Shown: positions 26,472 to 35,437, numbered from the stretch's first letter. The stretch is 64,000 bases of DNA from Lysobacter sp. ISL-50 (GCF_018612875.1 NZ_JAGGRI010000002.1:62001-126000), one strand, 5' to 3'. Notes: generated by a model not told the origin, from the sequence alone. A program made the numbers and translations.

Positions 26472-29266
26472 AACTTGAATCGCAAACCGAGGAAGTACTG
26501 GCGCCCGGTGTGGTGATAGACCGAGACCCGATCGGCGGCCGAATCGACCCACTGATCGTTGTACTCGTCGGTGAGGTTGAGCCCTTCCAGGGTCAGCTCC
26601 AACTGCTCGTTGATCTTCCACGAGGCCGACATGTCGATGGTGGTGGTGCCCTTGGTGCCTTCGACATCGGCGTTGTTGCGGCCGGGCACGGTGGTCAGGT
26701 AGTCGTCGCGATACGCGGCCGACACGCGCGCGCTGAAACGTTCGCCTTCGTAGTAGAGCGTCGCGTTGTAGGCGTTCTTGGACAGGCCCACCAGATCGGT
26801 CTTGAGCGAGGAGGCGCCGGCCGCGGTGACGTACTGGATCTTCGAATCGACGTAGGTGTAGTTGAACTGCACGCCGAAGTCGTGCCAGAAACTCGGCAGG
26901 AAGGTGAAGGGCTGCTGGTAGCTCAGTTCCAGGCCGCGCAGTTTTCCGCCCGGCGTGTTGACCGGAATGTTGAACTGGAATTCGTCGGTCGGCAGCGCGC
27001 CGGTTCCGGCCAGCAGTTCGTCGGGAAGGCCGGAGGAGTTGTAGGGCCGAATCTCGCGCGAGGTCTGCACGAAGGTGTCGATGTCCTTGTAGAACAAGCC
27101 CAGTCCCAGCAGGGATTCCTCCGCGAAGTACCACTCCAGGCCCAGGTCGTAGGTCTTGGCGCGGAACGGTTCGAGCAGCGGATTGCCGCCGGACACCACC
27201 CGATTGCCGCCGCTCACGCTCACCGTCACGCCCGGGGTGAGATTGCCCAGGCCCGGTCGCGACATCACCTTGGAGGCGCCGAAGCGGATCAGGAAATCCG
27301 GGGTGATGTCGGCGACCAGATTCAACGAGGGCAGGGTGTCGCTGTAGTCGCGATCCACCGTGGTCAGGACCGGCGTGCTGCCGGCCAGGGCGAAACCGGT
27401 GGAGGACTGCTTGGTCTTGACGTGGCGCACGCCGAAATTGCCGCTCAGCGGAATCCGCCCCACCTGGGTGGAGAAATCGGCCTGGAGGTAATAGCCCAGG
27501 TCTTTTTCCTCGACGCTGCGATTGTTGCCGCGCGCGCTGGCGACATCGGGCGAAACCGCGAAGATTCCGCTGTTGCTGTAGATGCCGAACAAGCGGTTGA
27601 ACGCGTCGATGTCCGGAATCAGCCAGCTCGAATCGTTGTTGCCGCCCACGCCGGTGCCCTGCAGGCCGATCTGCTGGGTCAGGTCGGCCAGGTTCGTGCC
27701 GGGCGGCAGCGCCGGCACCACCAGTTCCGATGCGCGCCGGCTCTCGCTGCTCTGGAACTGGTATTTCTTGGACTGCACGCCGCCCTTGATCTTGAAGCCC
27801 GGGGCCACGTTCCAGCGGAAATCCAGTTGGCGATTGTCGAAGGTGTTCTCGGAGGCCTGCGGACGCAGGCGGATTTCCGACACCCCGTTGGCGAAGCTCC
27901 AGGCGTTGGGATCGTTGACGTCGAAGCCGTTGTCGATCACCGGCAGGCGGCTGTTGCCGCGGTAGTCGTAGCTGTACCCCTGCACATTGTTGCGGTCCAG
28001 CGTGACCGTGGTCTGGATCGGATTGTCGAACTCGGACTTGGCCCGGCCGATCTGGCCGTTGAGCGCGAACGCGTCGCTGAACTTGTGTTCGCCGTAGAAG
28101 TTGGCCTGGGTGAACTTGGTGGTGAGTTCGTCGTAACGCGCTTCCGATCGCACGTCCACGTTGTTGAAACGGCCGTAGACCAGGTTGCCGTGCTCGTCGA
28201 TTTCGCCGTCGAGCACCACGGTCTGCGGCTTGCCGGTGCCGGTGCGGCTGAAGGAGATGCCGTTGAGGAAGTTCTCGGTGCGGGTCGCGTCGAACTTGGC
28301 GTACAGCAGGTCCAGGCCCAACTCGGTCTTGTCGCTGACCTTGAACTGCAGCGCGCTGGTGACGCCCAGCCGTTGTTGATCGTGTTCCATCACCCCGTAA
28401 CGCGGAATACGCGGGTGGAAGGTGGTCGCAAGACGCGCGGCCGCGAACGGCGAACCGGCGGCGAAACCGCCGCTGCTCGGCCCGTTGTCCCAGCGCACGG
28501 TGCTGTGTCCTTCCTCGGTCAGGCGGCGGTCGGTGTAGGCCACCGACAGCAGCGCGCCGAAGCGGCCGTCCATCCAGGTATTGCTGATCAGCGCGGTGGC
28601 GCGCGGATCGGTGTCCTTGGACAGATCGTTGTAACCCAGCTGGCCGCCGGCGACGAAGGTCAATCCGTCGTAGTCGAACGGCCGCGCGGTCTGCAGATCC
28701 ACGGTGGCGCCGAGCGAGCCTTCCTCGACGTCGGCCGATGCGGTCTTGCGCACCTTGAGGCTGTTGAACAACTCCGAGGCGAAGACATTGAAGTCGAAGC
28801 CGCGGCCGCGGTTGGCGCCGCCGGAACTGTCGGTGCCGCCGGCGGTGGTCAGCGCCTCCATGCCATTGATGCGAACCCGGGTGAAGTCGGGCCCGAGGCC
28901 GCGCACCGAGATCTGCCGGCCTTCGCCGGCATCGCGCGCGATCGATACGCCCGGGATGCGCTGCAGCGATTCGGCCAGATTGAGATCGGGAAAATCCGCG
29001 ATGTCCTCGGCGACGATCGCATCGACCACGCCGACTTCCTCGCGCTTGATGTCCAGCGCCTGCTGCAGGCTGGCGCGGAAGCCGGTAACGACCACCGCGT
29101 CCAGATTCTTGGCGTCCTGGGCCGGGGCCGCCTGCGCCTGCGCGGCCGGCGCCGGAGCGGCGGTCGTCTGCGCGCGACCGGTCGCGGGCGCGATCGACAG
29201 CGCCAGCGCGATCGCGCCGGCCAGCATGGTAACCGGTGTCTTTTCAATCACTGACTGCACTTGCAT
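26468..29266 (-). CDS. TonB-dependent receptor, oligosaccharide type (pectin locus)
   Basis: A 932-residue outer membrane receptor of the Xanthomonas/Caulobacter carbohydrate class. Signal peptide to about residue 33; a Pro/Ala/Gln linker; then the TonB-box-like DAVVVTGFRASLQQALDIKRE and the plug (VVDAIVAEDIADFPDLNLAESLQRIPGVSI, ISVRGLGPDFTRVRINGMEA). The remainder is a beta-barrel ending in the aromatic-rich TGRQYFLGLRFKL. It probably imports oligogalacturonides or rhamnogalacturonan fragments. GGAGGGGAG before the ATG gives a strong ribosome site. The candidate operators at 29351 and 29228 flank its start. Confidence 0.93.
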   Translation of the reverse strand: MQVQSVIEKTPVTMLAGAIALALSIAPATGRAQTTAAPAPAAQAQAAPAQDAKNLDAVVVTGFRASLQQALDIKREEVGVVDAIVAEDIADFPDLNLAESLQRIPGVSIARDAGEGRQISVRGLGPDFTRVRINGMEALTTAGGTDSSGGANRGRGFDFNVFASELFNSLKVRKTASADVEEGSLGATVDLQTARPFDYDGLTFVAGGQLGYNDLSKDTDPRATALISNTWMDGRFGALLSVAYTDRRLTEEGHSTVRWDNGPSSGGFAAGSPFAAARLATTFHPRIPRYGVMEHDQQRLGVTSALQFKVSDKTELGLDLLYAKFDATRTENFLNGISFSRTGTGKPQTVVLDGEIDEHGNLVYGRFNNVDVRSEARYDELTTKFTQANFYGEHKFSDAFALNGQIGRAKSEFDNPIQTTVTLDRNNVQGYSYDYRGNSRLPVIDNGFDVNDPNAWSFANGVSEIRLRPQASENTFDNRQLDFRWNVAPGFKIKGGVQSKKYQFQSSESRRASELVVPALPPGTNLADLTQQIGLQGTGVGGNNDSSWLIPDIDAFNRLFGIYSNSGIFAVSPDVASARGNNRSVEEKDLGYYLQADFSTQVGRIPLSGNFGVRHVKTKQSSTGFALAGSTPVLTTVDRDYSDTLPSLNLVADITPDFLIRFGASKVMSRPGLGNLTPGVTVSVSGGNRVVSGGNPLLEPFRAKTYDLGLEWYFAEESLLGLGLFYKDIDTFVQTSREIRPYNSSGLPDELLAGTGALPTDEFQFNIPVNTPGGKLRGLELSYQQPFTFLPSFWHDFGVQFNYTYVDSKIQYVTAAGASSLKTDLVGLSKNAYNATLYYEGERFSARVSAAYRDDYLTTVPGRNNADVEGTKGTTTIDMSASWKINEQLELTLEGLNLTDEYNDQWVDSAADRVSVYHHTGRQYFLGLRFKL
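29228..29240. promoter_or_regulatory. Possible auxiliary LacI-type operator inside the TonB receptor gene
   Basis: GGTAACCGGTGTC is identical over 13 bases to the kduI operator (17944-17956) but lies within codons 9-13 of the receptor gene, 111 bp from the main site at 29351. It may be a looping auxiliary operator, or coincidence in coding sequence. Confidence 0.35.
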
Positions 29267-29350
29267 TCCGCTCCCCTCCCAAAGGTGCCAGACCGCTTTT
29301 GCGCGGTCTTGGCGGGCTTTCTGCGCCGGTCATGGTGTCCCTGAACGAAA

Positions 29351-29367
29351 ATGACACCGCTGGTCAA
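29351..29367. promoter_or_regulatory. LacI-type operator upstream of the TonB receptor gene
   Basis: ATGACACCGCTGGTCAA is, as reverse complement, a 15-of-17 match to the lacI-1 operator at 14594. On the minus strand it includes TTGACC, a possible -35 element for the receptor gene 85 bp downstream. It extends the common operator set to the TonB/acetylesterase operon. Confidence 0.6.
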
Positions 29368-29668
29368 AACCCTAACAAAACCTGACGCGAACAGCATGCT
29401 GCGGTGCGCAAATGCTTCCGGGAGCGCGGTCACGTATGACCGCGCCGGCTGGCTTGGGAGGCCGAATGAGGCCAGACGCAGCGTGTTTCGGCGGGTAGTG
29501 GCCCAGGCTCGCGGCGCCGACGAACGAGTCGGTCTTGCCTGCGGCGGCGGGCACTTCGTCAGATAAGCCAGTCGTCGCGAATACGCCGGGCATGCGCGTC
29601 GCCGCCGGCGGACCGGCCGGAACGAGCCCGGCGCTTGCCGGGCGGCCGCGCTGTCATCAAGGGCTGTC
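29368..29668. other. Intergenic region between the TonB receptor and arsR genes
   Basis: Together with 29267-29350 this leaves about 400 bp without a convincing gene. Apart from the operator at 29351 I see no protein-like frame, strong terminator or repeat. Short frames here have no recognisable sequence or ribosome sites. Confidence 0.5.
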
Positions 29669-30013
29669 TTACGTGGCGTCGGCCGGTGTCGGCGCGCAAC
29701 TCCGCGCGCCGGGCGCGCAGACCTCGGTATCGCCGCCGCAGCAATTGCGGGTGAGGAATTCGATCAGGTCGTTCATCGCCGCGAAGTCGGCGCGGTAATT
29801 GACGTAGCGGCCCCGGGCCTCGCCCTGGATCAGGCCGGCGGCCGCCAGCTCCTTCAGATGAAAGGACAAGGTGGCGCCGGGCAGCGACAGCGCCTGCGCC
29901 AGTTCGCCGGCCATGCGGCCGCCGCGGCCGGCCTGGACCAGTTGCCGGAAGATCGCGAGTCGCGACGCGTGCCCAAGCGCGGCCAGGGAGTGGGTTGCTT
30001 CCATCATTTCCAT
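29669..30013 (-). CDS. arsR: ArsR-family transcriptional repressor
   Basis: A 114-residue winged-helix repressor: MMEATHSLAALGHASRLAIFRQLVQAG, then the recognition region LPGATLSFHLKELAAAGLI and wing GEARGRYVNYRAD. Cysteines near the C-terminus (LTRNCCGGD, EVC, SCAP) are candidate As(III) ligands, in the position used by proteobacterial ArsR with C-terminal Cys pairs. Divergent from arsH-arsC across 40 bp. The start chosen is the first ATG of the MEMMEA sequence; Met 3 or 4 is possible. Confidence 0.88.
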   Translation of the reverse strand: MEMMEATHSLAALGHASRLAIFRQLVQAGRGGRMAGELAQALSLPGATLSFHLKELAAAGLIQGEARGRYVNYRADFAAMNDLIEFLTRNCCGGDTEVCAPGARSCAPTPADAT

Positions 30014-30015
30014 TA

Positions 30016-30036
30016 ATCTAGAATAGTAGAACAGAT
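30016..30036. promoter_or_regulatory. Candidate ArsR operator
   Basis: An AT-rich interrupted palindrome with outer arms ATCT/AGAT and inner TCTA/TAGA lies in the 40-bp gap between the divergent arsR and arsH genes. This is the only AT-rich stretch there and the natural place for ArsR binding and both promoters. Confidence 0.45.
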
Positions 30037-30053
30037 AGCCACGAGCAACCGTC

Positions 30054-30830
30054 ATGACCGATCCGCAGCTACCCCATCTCGATCCGGACGCGCTGGAGTT
30101 GCCCGACCCGTTCCGGCTCAGCGCGGCCGCGCACCCGCCGCGCATCCTGATCCTGTACGGCTCGCTGCGTCCCCAGTCCTTCAGCCGCAAGCTTGCGCTG
30201 GAAGCCGAGCGATTGCTGCAGCGCTTCGGCGCGGAGACCCGCGTGTTCGATCCGCACGAGTTGCCGATGCTGGACAGCGTCGCCGCCACGCATCCGAAAG
30301 TGCAGGAACTGCGCGCGCTGTCGCTGTGGTCGGAAGGCCAGGTGTGGGTGAGCCCGGAGCGGCATGGCGGCGTGACCGCGGTGTTCAAGAACCAGATCGA
30401 TTGGTTGCCGCTGGAAGAAGGCAGCGTGCGCCCGACCCAGGGCCGCACCCTCGCGGTGATGCAGGTCTGCGGCGGTTCGCAGTCGTTCAACGTGGTCAAT
30501 GCCTTGCGCCTGCTGGGGCGCTGGATGCGCATGATCACCATCCCGAATCAATCGTCGGTGGCCAAGGCGTGGCAGGAATTCGATGAGCACGGCCGGATGA
30601 AACCGTCGGCGTACTACGACCGCGTGGTCGATGTCATGGAAGAGCTGGTCAAGTTCACCCTGCTTACGCGCGGCCGCGCCGATTACCTCACCAGCCGCTA
30701 CAGCGAACGCAAGGGCGATCTGGCGGCGCGACAGCTCGCCATCGCCGCGGCCGCCGTGGAAACCGCCGCCGCCGCGATCGCTCCGCCGACAACCCGCCCG
30801 ACGCCCTGCTGCGCCGGCGCTTGCAACTGA
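30054..30830 (+). CDS. arsH: ArsH NADPH-dependent FMN oxidoreductase
   Basis: A 258-residue ArsH flavoprotein. The flavodoxin-like fold shows [44 protein letters not shown] and the long family motif from [26 protein letters not shown] to PNQSSV. ArsH oxidises trivalent organoarsenicals and reduces quinones. An Ala-rich C-terminus ends in CCAGAC, a Cys cluster beyond the usual core. The stop is 7 bp before arsC. Confidence 0.95.
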   Translation: MTDPQLPHLDPDALELPDPFRLSAAAHPPRILILYGSLRPQSFSRKLALEAERLLQRFGAETRVFDPHELPMLDSVAATHPKVQELRALSLWSEGQVWVSPERHGGVTAVFKNQIDWLPLEEGSVRPTQGRTLAVMQVCGGSQSFNVVNALRLLGRWMRMITIPNQSSVAKAWQEFDEHGRMKPSAYYDRVVDVMEELVKFTLLTRGRADYLTSRYSERKGDLAARQLAIAAAAVETAAAAIAPPTTRPTPCCAGACN

Positions 30831-30837
30831 GGCCGAC

Positions 30838-31257
30838 ATGCACGCCGTCATCTATCACAACGCGCAATGCGGAACCTCGCGCAACACGCTGGCGTTGATC
30901 CGCCATGCCGGCATCGAGCCGCAAGTGATCGACTACCTGCGCGATCCGCCCAGCCGCGAGCGTCTGCTCGAACTCATCGCCGGCGCCGGCCTGAGCGTGC
31001 GCGAGGCCATCCGCCAGAACGGCACGCCGTATCTGGATCTGGGGCTGGACGATCCGGGCCTGAGCGACGAGGCGTTGCTCGACGCGATGCTGCGCACGCC
31101 GATCCTGATCAATCGCCCGTTCGTGCAGACCGACCAGGGCATTCGCCTGTGTCGTCCGTCGGAAGCGGTCCTGGACCTCTTGCCGCCGCTGACCGCGCCG
31201 TTCGTGAAGGAAGACGGCGAAGTGGTCATCGACCGCCGTGGGGGACGCGTTCGCTAG
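30838..31257 (+). CDS. arsC: Arsenate reductase, glutaredoxin-dependent
   Basis: A 139-residue thioredoxin-fold ArsC of the E. coli plasmid R773 type. The catalytic Cys11 is in HNAQCGTSRNTL, and the arsenate-binding Arg residues are visible in LRTPILINRPFV and, following, IRLCRPSE. It reduces As(V) to As(III). No arsenite efflux gene (arsB or acr3) follows; the next gene is ntrB, 142 bp downstream. Confidence 0.93.
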   Translation: MHAVIYHNAQCGTSRNTLALIRHAGIEPQVIDYLRDPPSRERLLELIAGAGLSVREAIRQNGTPYLDLGLDDPGLSDEALLDAMLRTPILINRPFVQTDQGIRLCRPSEAVLDLLPPLTAPFVKEDGEVVIDRRGGRVR

Positions 31258-31382
31258 CCGCGTCGATCGGCAGCGCCGCTCGGCCGTACCGCGGATCGTT
31301 CCGCGAAGTGGGCGAAGCGCACCAACTTCAGCCGTTTTTGCCGCCACGCAAGCCCCGTCCCCGCCGCCACCAACAACCACTT

Positions 31383-31399
31383 TGCACTACTATGGTGCA
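31383..31399. promoter_or_regulatory. NtrC binding site
   Basis: TGCACTACTATGGTGCA matches the NtrC consensus TGCACC-N5-GGTGCA in all but one base and resembles the site at the E. coli glnL promoter. It ends one base before the ntrB start codon, so NtrC bound here would block transcription or initiation of its own operon: a negative autoregulation site. Confidence 0.75.
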
Positions 31400-32455
31400 A
31401 TGCCATCCGACCCCCAGCCCGCGACCGATCTGAGCCTGGACAGCCTGACCACGCCGCTGGCCTGGAGCGACGGCAACGGCGTGTTGAGCGGCTGCAATAC
31501 CGCGTTCTCGCGCTGGTTCGGGATCGGCGCGCGGCGCCTGCTGGGCTGGCCGCTGGCGGGGCTGGATGCGGGCGACGGCCGGCTGGCGCTGGCGCTGGCG
31601 CGCGAGGGCGGCGACGAAGCGCCGCTGCGCATGCGCCGGATGCGGCTGCGTTACGCCGACGGCGAGGACCGTTTCGCCGATCTGTGGCTGAGCCGGCGCG
31701 ACAACGGCGGCTGGCTGCTGGAAGCGCATCCGGTCGATGAATTTCCCGGCGACGATCCGGCGCTGCTGCTGCCGTCGGCGCTGTCTGCGTCGTTGAAGGG
31801 GCTCGCGCACGAATTGCGCAATCCGCTGGCCGGGCTCAAGGGCGCGTCGCAGTTGTTGGCGCGGCGGGTGGACGATGCGGATTCGCGCGAGTTGATCGGC
31901 TTGATCGACAGCGAAGTCGAACGCCTGACCGGGCTGGTCGATCGCCTGCTCACGCCGGCGCCGCCGCGGCCGCATGCGCCGCTCAATATCCACGCCGTGC
32001 TCGAACGCGTGCTGCGCCTGGCCGAAGCCGACGCTGGCTGGGCGGTGCGGCTGGTGCGCGATTACGACCCGAGCCTGCCCGAATTCGCCGGCGATGCCGA
32101 TCGGTTGATGCAGGCGGTGTGGAATCTGGTGCGCAACGCCATCGAGGCCGGCGCCACCCACGTGCATCTGCGCACGCGCATCGAACACGGCGTGCGCATC
32201 GCCGACGCGGCGCATCCGATCGCGTTGCGTCTGGAAATCATCGACGACGGCCGCGGCGTGCCGGAAGAACTGGCCGAGCAATTGTTCCTGCCGCTGGTGT
32301 CGGGCCGCGCCGAAGGCAGCGGGCTGGGATTGGCGCTGGCGCAGCAGGTCTCGCGCGAGCATCGCGGCTCGCTCGCGTATCGCTCGCGCCCCGGCCACAC
32401 CGTGTTCACTCTGTTGCTGCCGATGCATATCGAAAACGAAGGGGACAGCGCATGA
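31400..32455 (+). CDS. ntrB: Nitrogen regulation sensor histidine kinase NtrB
   Basis: A 351-residue cytosolic histidine kinase: PAS domain about 12-115, dimerisation domain with phospho-acceptor His137 in LAHELRNPLAG, and the HATPase domain with LMQAVWNLVRNAIEAGA, IDDGRGVPEEL and GSGLGLALAQQV. It controls phosphorylation of NtrC in response to PII and glutamine. No membrane segment. The ATG immediately follows the NtrC box, so the leader must be very short; no good ribosome site is visible. Overlaps ntrC by ATGA. Confidence 0.93.
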   Translation: MPSDPQPATDLSLDSLTTPLAWSDGNGVLSGCNTAFSRWFGIGARRLLGWPLAGLDAGDGRLALALAREGGDEAPLRMRRMRLRYADGEDRFADLWLSRRDNGGWLLEAHPVDEFPGDDPALLLPSALSASLKGLAHELRNPLAGLKGASQLLARRVDDADSRELIGLIDSEVERLTGLVDRLLTPAPPRPHAPLNIHAVLERVLRLAEADAGWAVRLVRDYDPSLPEFAGDADRLMQAVWNLVRNAIEAGATHVHLRTRIEHGVRIADAAHPIALRLEIIDDGRGVPEELAEQLFLPLVSGRAEGSGLGLALAQQVSREHRGSLAYRSRPGHTVFTLLLPMHIENEGDSA

Positions 32456-33855
32456 GCACGGCGCGGGTATGGGTCGTCGATGACGATCGTTCGGTGCGTT
32501 TCGTCCTGGCCACGGCCTTGCGCCAGGCCGGCTACAACGTGGACGGCTTCGAGAACGCGGCCGACGCCTTGTTCGCGCTGGAGCAGCGCGGCGCGCCGGA
32601 CCTGTTGTTCACCGACGTGCGCATGCCCGGCGACGGCGGCCTGGTGTTGCTGGAAAAACTCAAGGCGCGCGCGCCGTCGCTGCCGGTGGTGGTGATGAGC
32701 GCCTACACCGACGTGGCCAGCACCGCCGGCGCGTTCCGCGGCGGCGCGCAGGAGTTCTTGTCGAAACCCTTCGATCTGGATGACGCGGTCGCGCTGGCCG
32801 CGCGCACGCTGGCCTCGGCCGCGCCGGCCGAAGACGTCGCCGAAGCCGGCGAACTCGCCGCCGACGACAGCCTGATCGGCGACACCCCGGCGATGCTGAC
32901 CTTGTTCCGCGCCATCGGCCGCCTGGCCCAGGCGCCGCTGTCGGTGCTGATCACCGGCGAGACCGGCACCGGCAAGGAACTGGTCGCGCGCGCGCTGCAT
33001 CGCGAATCGCCGCGCGCGTCCCGGCCGTTCGTCGCGCTCAACACCGCTGCGATTCCGGCCGAACTGTTGGAAAGCGAGTTGTTCGGCCACGAAGCCGGCG
33101 CGTTCACCGGCGCGCAGCGGCGTCATATCGGCCGCTTCGAACAGGCCGACGGCGGCAGCCTGTTTCTCGACGAAATCGGCGACATGCCGCTGCCGCTGCA
33201 GACGCGCTTGCTGCGCGTGCTGGCCGAGGGCGAATTCTTCCGCGTCGGCGGACGCGAGCTGATCCGCGTGGATGTGCGGGTGATCGCGGCCACCCACCAG
33301 GATCTGGAAACCCTGGTCGCGCAGGGCCGCTTCCGCGCCGATTTGCTGCATCGCCTGGACGTGGTGCGCCTGCGCCTGCCGCCGCTGCGCGAGCGCCGCG
33401 CCGACGTGCCGCAGTTGGCCGAACGTTTTCTCGCCTCGGCCGCGGCGCGTTTCGCCGCGCCGGCCAAGCGCTTGTCGAAGCCGGCGCTGGAGCGGTTGAT
33501 GGCGCACGACTGGCCGGGCAACGTGCGCGAACTGGAGAACGTGTGCTGGCGCCTGGCCGCGCTGGCGCCGGGCGAAACGGTCACGCGCGAGGATCTGGAC
33601 GAAGTGCTCGACGTGGTGTCGCGGCCCGCCGCCGATGCCAGCGAATGGGAAGCGCAGTTGTCGGCGTGGGCGCGCGCGCAACTCGCCGACGGCCGCGCCA
33701 ACTTGCACGCCGATGCGCGCGAGCGTTTCGATCGCGCGTTGCTGGAAGCGGCGATGGCGCATACCGGCGGGCGGCGGACCGAGGCGGCGGCGCGGCTCGG
33801 GCTCGGACGCAATACGCTGACGCGCAAGCTCGGTCCCGGGCGTCGTCGCAGCTGA
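32452..33855 (+). CDS. ntrC: Nitrogen regulation response regulator NtrC (sigma-54 activator)
   Basis: A 467-residue NtrC. The receiver domain (1-120) has Asp55 in LLFTDVRMPG; the AAA+ domain (about 140-370) has Walker A GETGTGKE at 169-176, the sigma-54 contact loop GAFTGA at 216-221 and Walker B GSLFLDEIGDM; the Fis-type DNA-binding end has TEAAARLGLGRNTLTRKL. It activates sigma-54 promoters of nitrogen assimilation genes. glnA is not adjacent in this window. Confidence 0.95.
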   Translation: MSTARVWVVDDDRSVRFVLATALRQAGYNVDGFENAADALFALEQRGAPDLLFTDVRMPGDGGLVLLEKLKARAPSLPVVVMSAYTDVASTAGAFRGGAQEFLSKPFDLDDAVALAARTLASAAPAEDVAEAGELAADDSLIGDTPAMLTLFRAIGRLAQAPLSVLITGETGTGKELVARALHRESPRASRPFVALNTAAIPAELLESELFGHEAGAFTGAQRRHIGRFEQADGGSLFLDEIGDMPLPLQTRLLRVLAEGEFFRVGGRELIRVDVRVIAATHQDLETLVAQGRFRADLLHRLDVVRLRLPPLRERRADVPQLAERFLASAAARFAAPAKRLSKPALERLMAHDWPGNVRELENVCWRLAALAPGETVTREDLDEVLDVVSRPAADASEWEAQLSAWARAQLADGRANLHADARERFDRALLEAAMAHTGGRRTEAAARLGLGRNTLTRKLGPGRRRS

Positions 33856-34134
33856 GCGATCGCATCGGGCGGAAACAGTACGGGCGCGATCGCGAACGCC
33901 ATCAACGCCGCCGCCGGCCGATCGCGCCGCATCGCAACGATGCGCAGCTTGGCGAGTCGGCAGGGATACGCACGGATGCATCCGCTCGCCGCCATAATTC
34001 CCGCGTACGGCCACCACCGCGCCGGCTCCGGCGACGCACAGCGCGTTTCACCTGCGCTGAACCTGCGCAGGACTAGCGTCGGACCCCATGATTCCGGGCG
34101 TCGCTGGTCGACGCCGACGACAAGGAGCCTCCGC

Positions 34135-34710
34135 ATGAAGACGTTGCTTCGCACCGCCACGCTCGCCGCCGTCGCCGCGCTCGCCGCTTGCGGCGGACAG
34201 ACCGCCAAGCCCACGCCGCCGCCGCCGGCGGCCGGACCCAAGCCGGTCTCGACCGCGCAATCGGCGACGGTGGTGCTCGCGTCCGCGTCCGGCAGTCTGG
34301 TCAGCGGCAAACTGAGCTTGCGTCCGATGGGCGACGGCGTGCATCTGACCGGCGAAATCGGCGGCCTCGCGCCCAACAGCACCCACGCCATCCATATCCA
34401 CGAGAAAGGCGATTGCAGCGCCGCCGACGCCAGCAGCGCCGGCGGTCACTTCAATCCGGCCGGGCAGCCGCACGGACAGGTCGATCGCGGCCCGCATCAC
34501 GCCGGCGACATGGACAACCTGGTCGCCAACGCCGAGGGCGTGGCCCAGGTCAACGCGCATGCCAGCGGCGTCACCCTCGGCGGCGGCGCGCCGAACGACA
34601 TCGCCGGCCGCGGCGTGATCGTCCACGCCTCGGCCGACGACTACAAAACCCAGCCGACCGGCAACGCGGGCGGACGACTGGCTTGCGGCGTGATCAAGAT
34701 CGGTCGATAA
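34135..34710 (+). CDS. sodC: Cu-Zn superoxide dismutase, lipoprotein
   Basis: A 191-residue SodC. Lipobox LAAC with Cys19 predicts a lipid-anchored periplasmic protein; a Pro-rich linker follows. The metal ligands are visible in HAIHIHEKGDCS, GGHFNPAGQPHG and HHAGDMDNL; the second disulphide Cys lies in GGRLACGVI. It removes superoxide in the periplasm. AAGGAG lies seven bases before the ATG. Upstream, 33856-34134 holds no gene. Confidence 0.93.
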   Translation: MKTLLRTATLAAVAALAACGGQTAKPTPPPPAAGPKPVSTAQSATVVLASASGSLVSGKLSLRPMGDGVHLTGEIGGLAPNSTHAIHIHEKGDCSAADASSAGGHFNPAGQPHGQVDRGPHHAGDMDNLVANAEGVAQVNAHASGVTLGGGAPNDIAGRGVIVHASADDYKTQPTGNAGGRLACGVIKIGR

Positions 34711-34937
34711 CCCAGGCCGGCATCCCGCGATCGGGATAATCCGCACCGCCGATGCAAGCGTCTCATCGCCACGCAACGCGATGAGGCGCCGCCGGCGTCA
34801 GGCTTCGAGCCGGCGCCGGCGTATCGCGATGTCGCTCTCATCGCGCGCACGCGGCGCATCGCCCGCGGTCGCGCCAACTATCGCCGCCCGGGCGCGCGAC
34901 TTATGCTGAGCGCACATCCTGCGAGACGTACACCGCC

Positions 34938-35420
34938 ATGACCCGCCTGCGCATCCGCGACGCCGTCCCGACCGACCGCGATCTCATCGCCGAATGGATG
35001 ATCGCGATGGCCTGGGAAACCGAACACAAGCACCTGGACCCGCCGACCGTGCACGCCGGCGTCGAAGCCGGCCTGGCCGATCGCGCCAAGGCGCGCTATT
35101 TCGTCGCCATGCGCGAAGCCGATGTCGCCGGCGGCGAAACCATCGCGGTTCCCGCCGGCACCTTGATGTTCACCCACGAATGGAGCGACTGGCGCAACGG
35201 CGACTGGTGGTGGATTCAGAGCGTGTATGTAGCGCCGGAGCATCGGCGGCAGGGCATCTACAACGCGCTGCACAGCCACGTCGCCGCTTTGGCCCGGGCG
35301 ACGCCGGGCGTGGTGGGCTTGCGGCTGTATGTCGAACGGGCGAACATCGCCGCGCAACAAACCTATCGCACGCTGGCAATGGACGACAGCGGTTACCTGC
35401 TTTACGAGTCCGAATTCTGA
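34938..35420 (+). CDS. GNAT-family N-acetyltransferase
   Basis: A 160-residue single GNAT domain. IRDAVPTDRDLIAEWM at the N-terminus and the acetyl-CoA loop VYVAPEHRRQGIYNALHSHV near 97-116 identify the fold, with LYVERANIAAQQTYRTLAM as the last strand/helix. The acceptor substrate cannot be inferred. It is followed 17 bp later by a gene on the same strand, possibly co-transcribed. Confidence 0.85.
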   Translation: MTRLRIRDAVPTDRDLIAEWMIAMAWETEHKHLDPPTVHAGVEAGLADRAKARYFVAMREADVAGGETIAVPAGTLMFTHEWSDWRNGDWWWIQSVYVAPEHRRQGIYNALHSHVAALARATPGVVGLRLYVERANIAAQQTYRTLAMDDSGYLLYESEF

Positions 35421-35437
35421 CTAAGGGAATAGATGCC

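Noticed and set aside
26396-29254. 950-codon plus-strand frame across the TonB receptor gene
   Set aside because: Antisense shadow of a well-supported receptor gene; low-complexity Gly/Val/Arg/Gln composition and no recognisable fold.
29372-29593. Short frames in the gap between the TonB receptor and arsR genes
   Set aside because: No protein-like sequence or ribosome site; they overlap one another on both strands.
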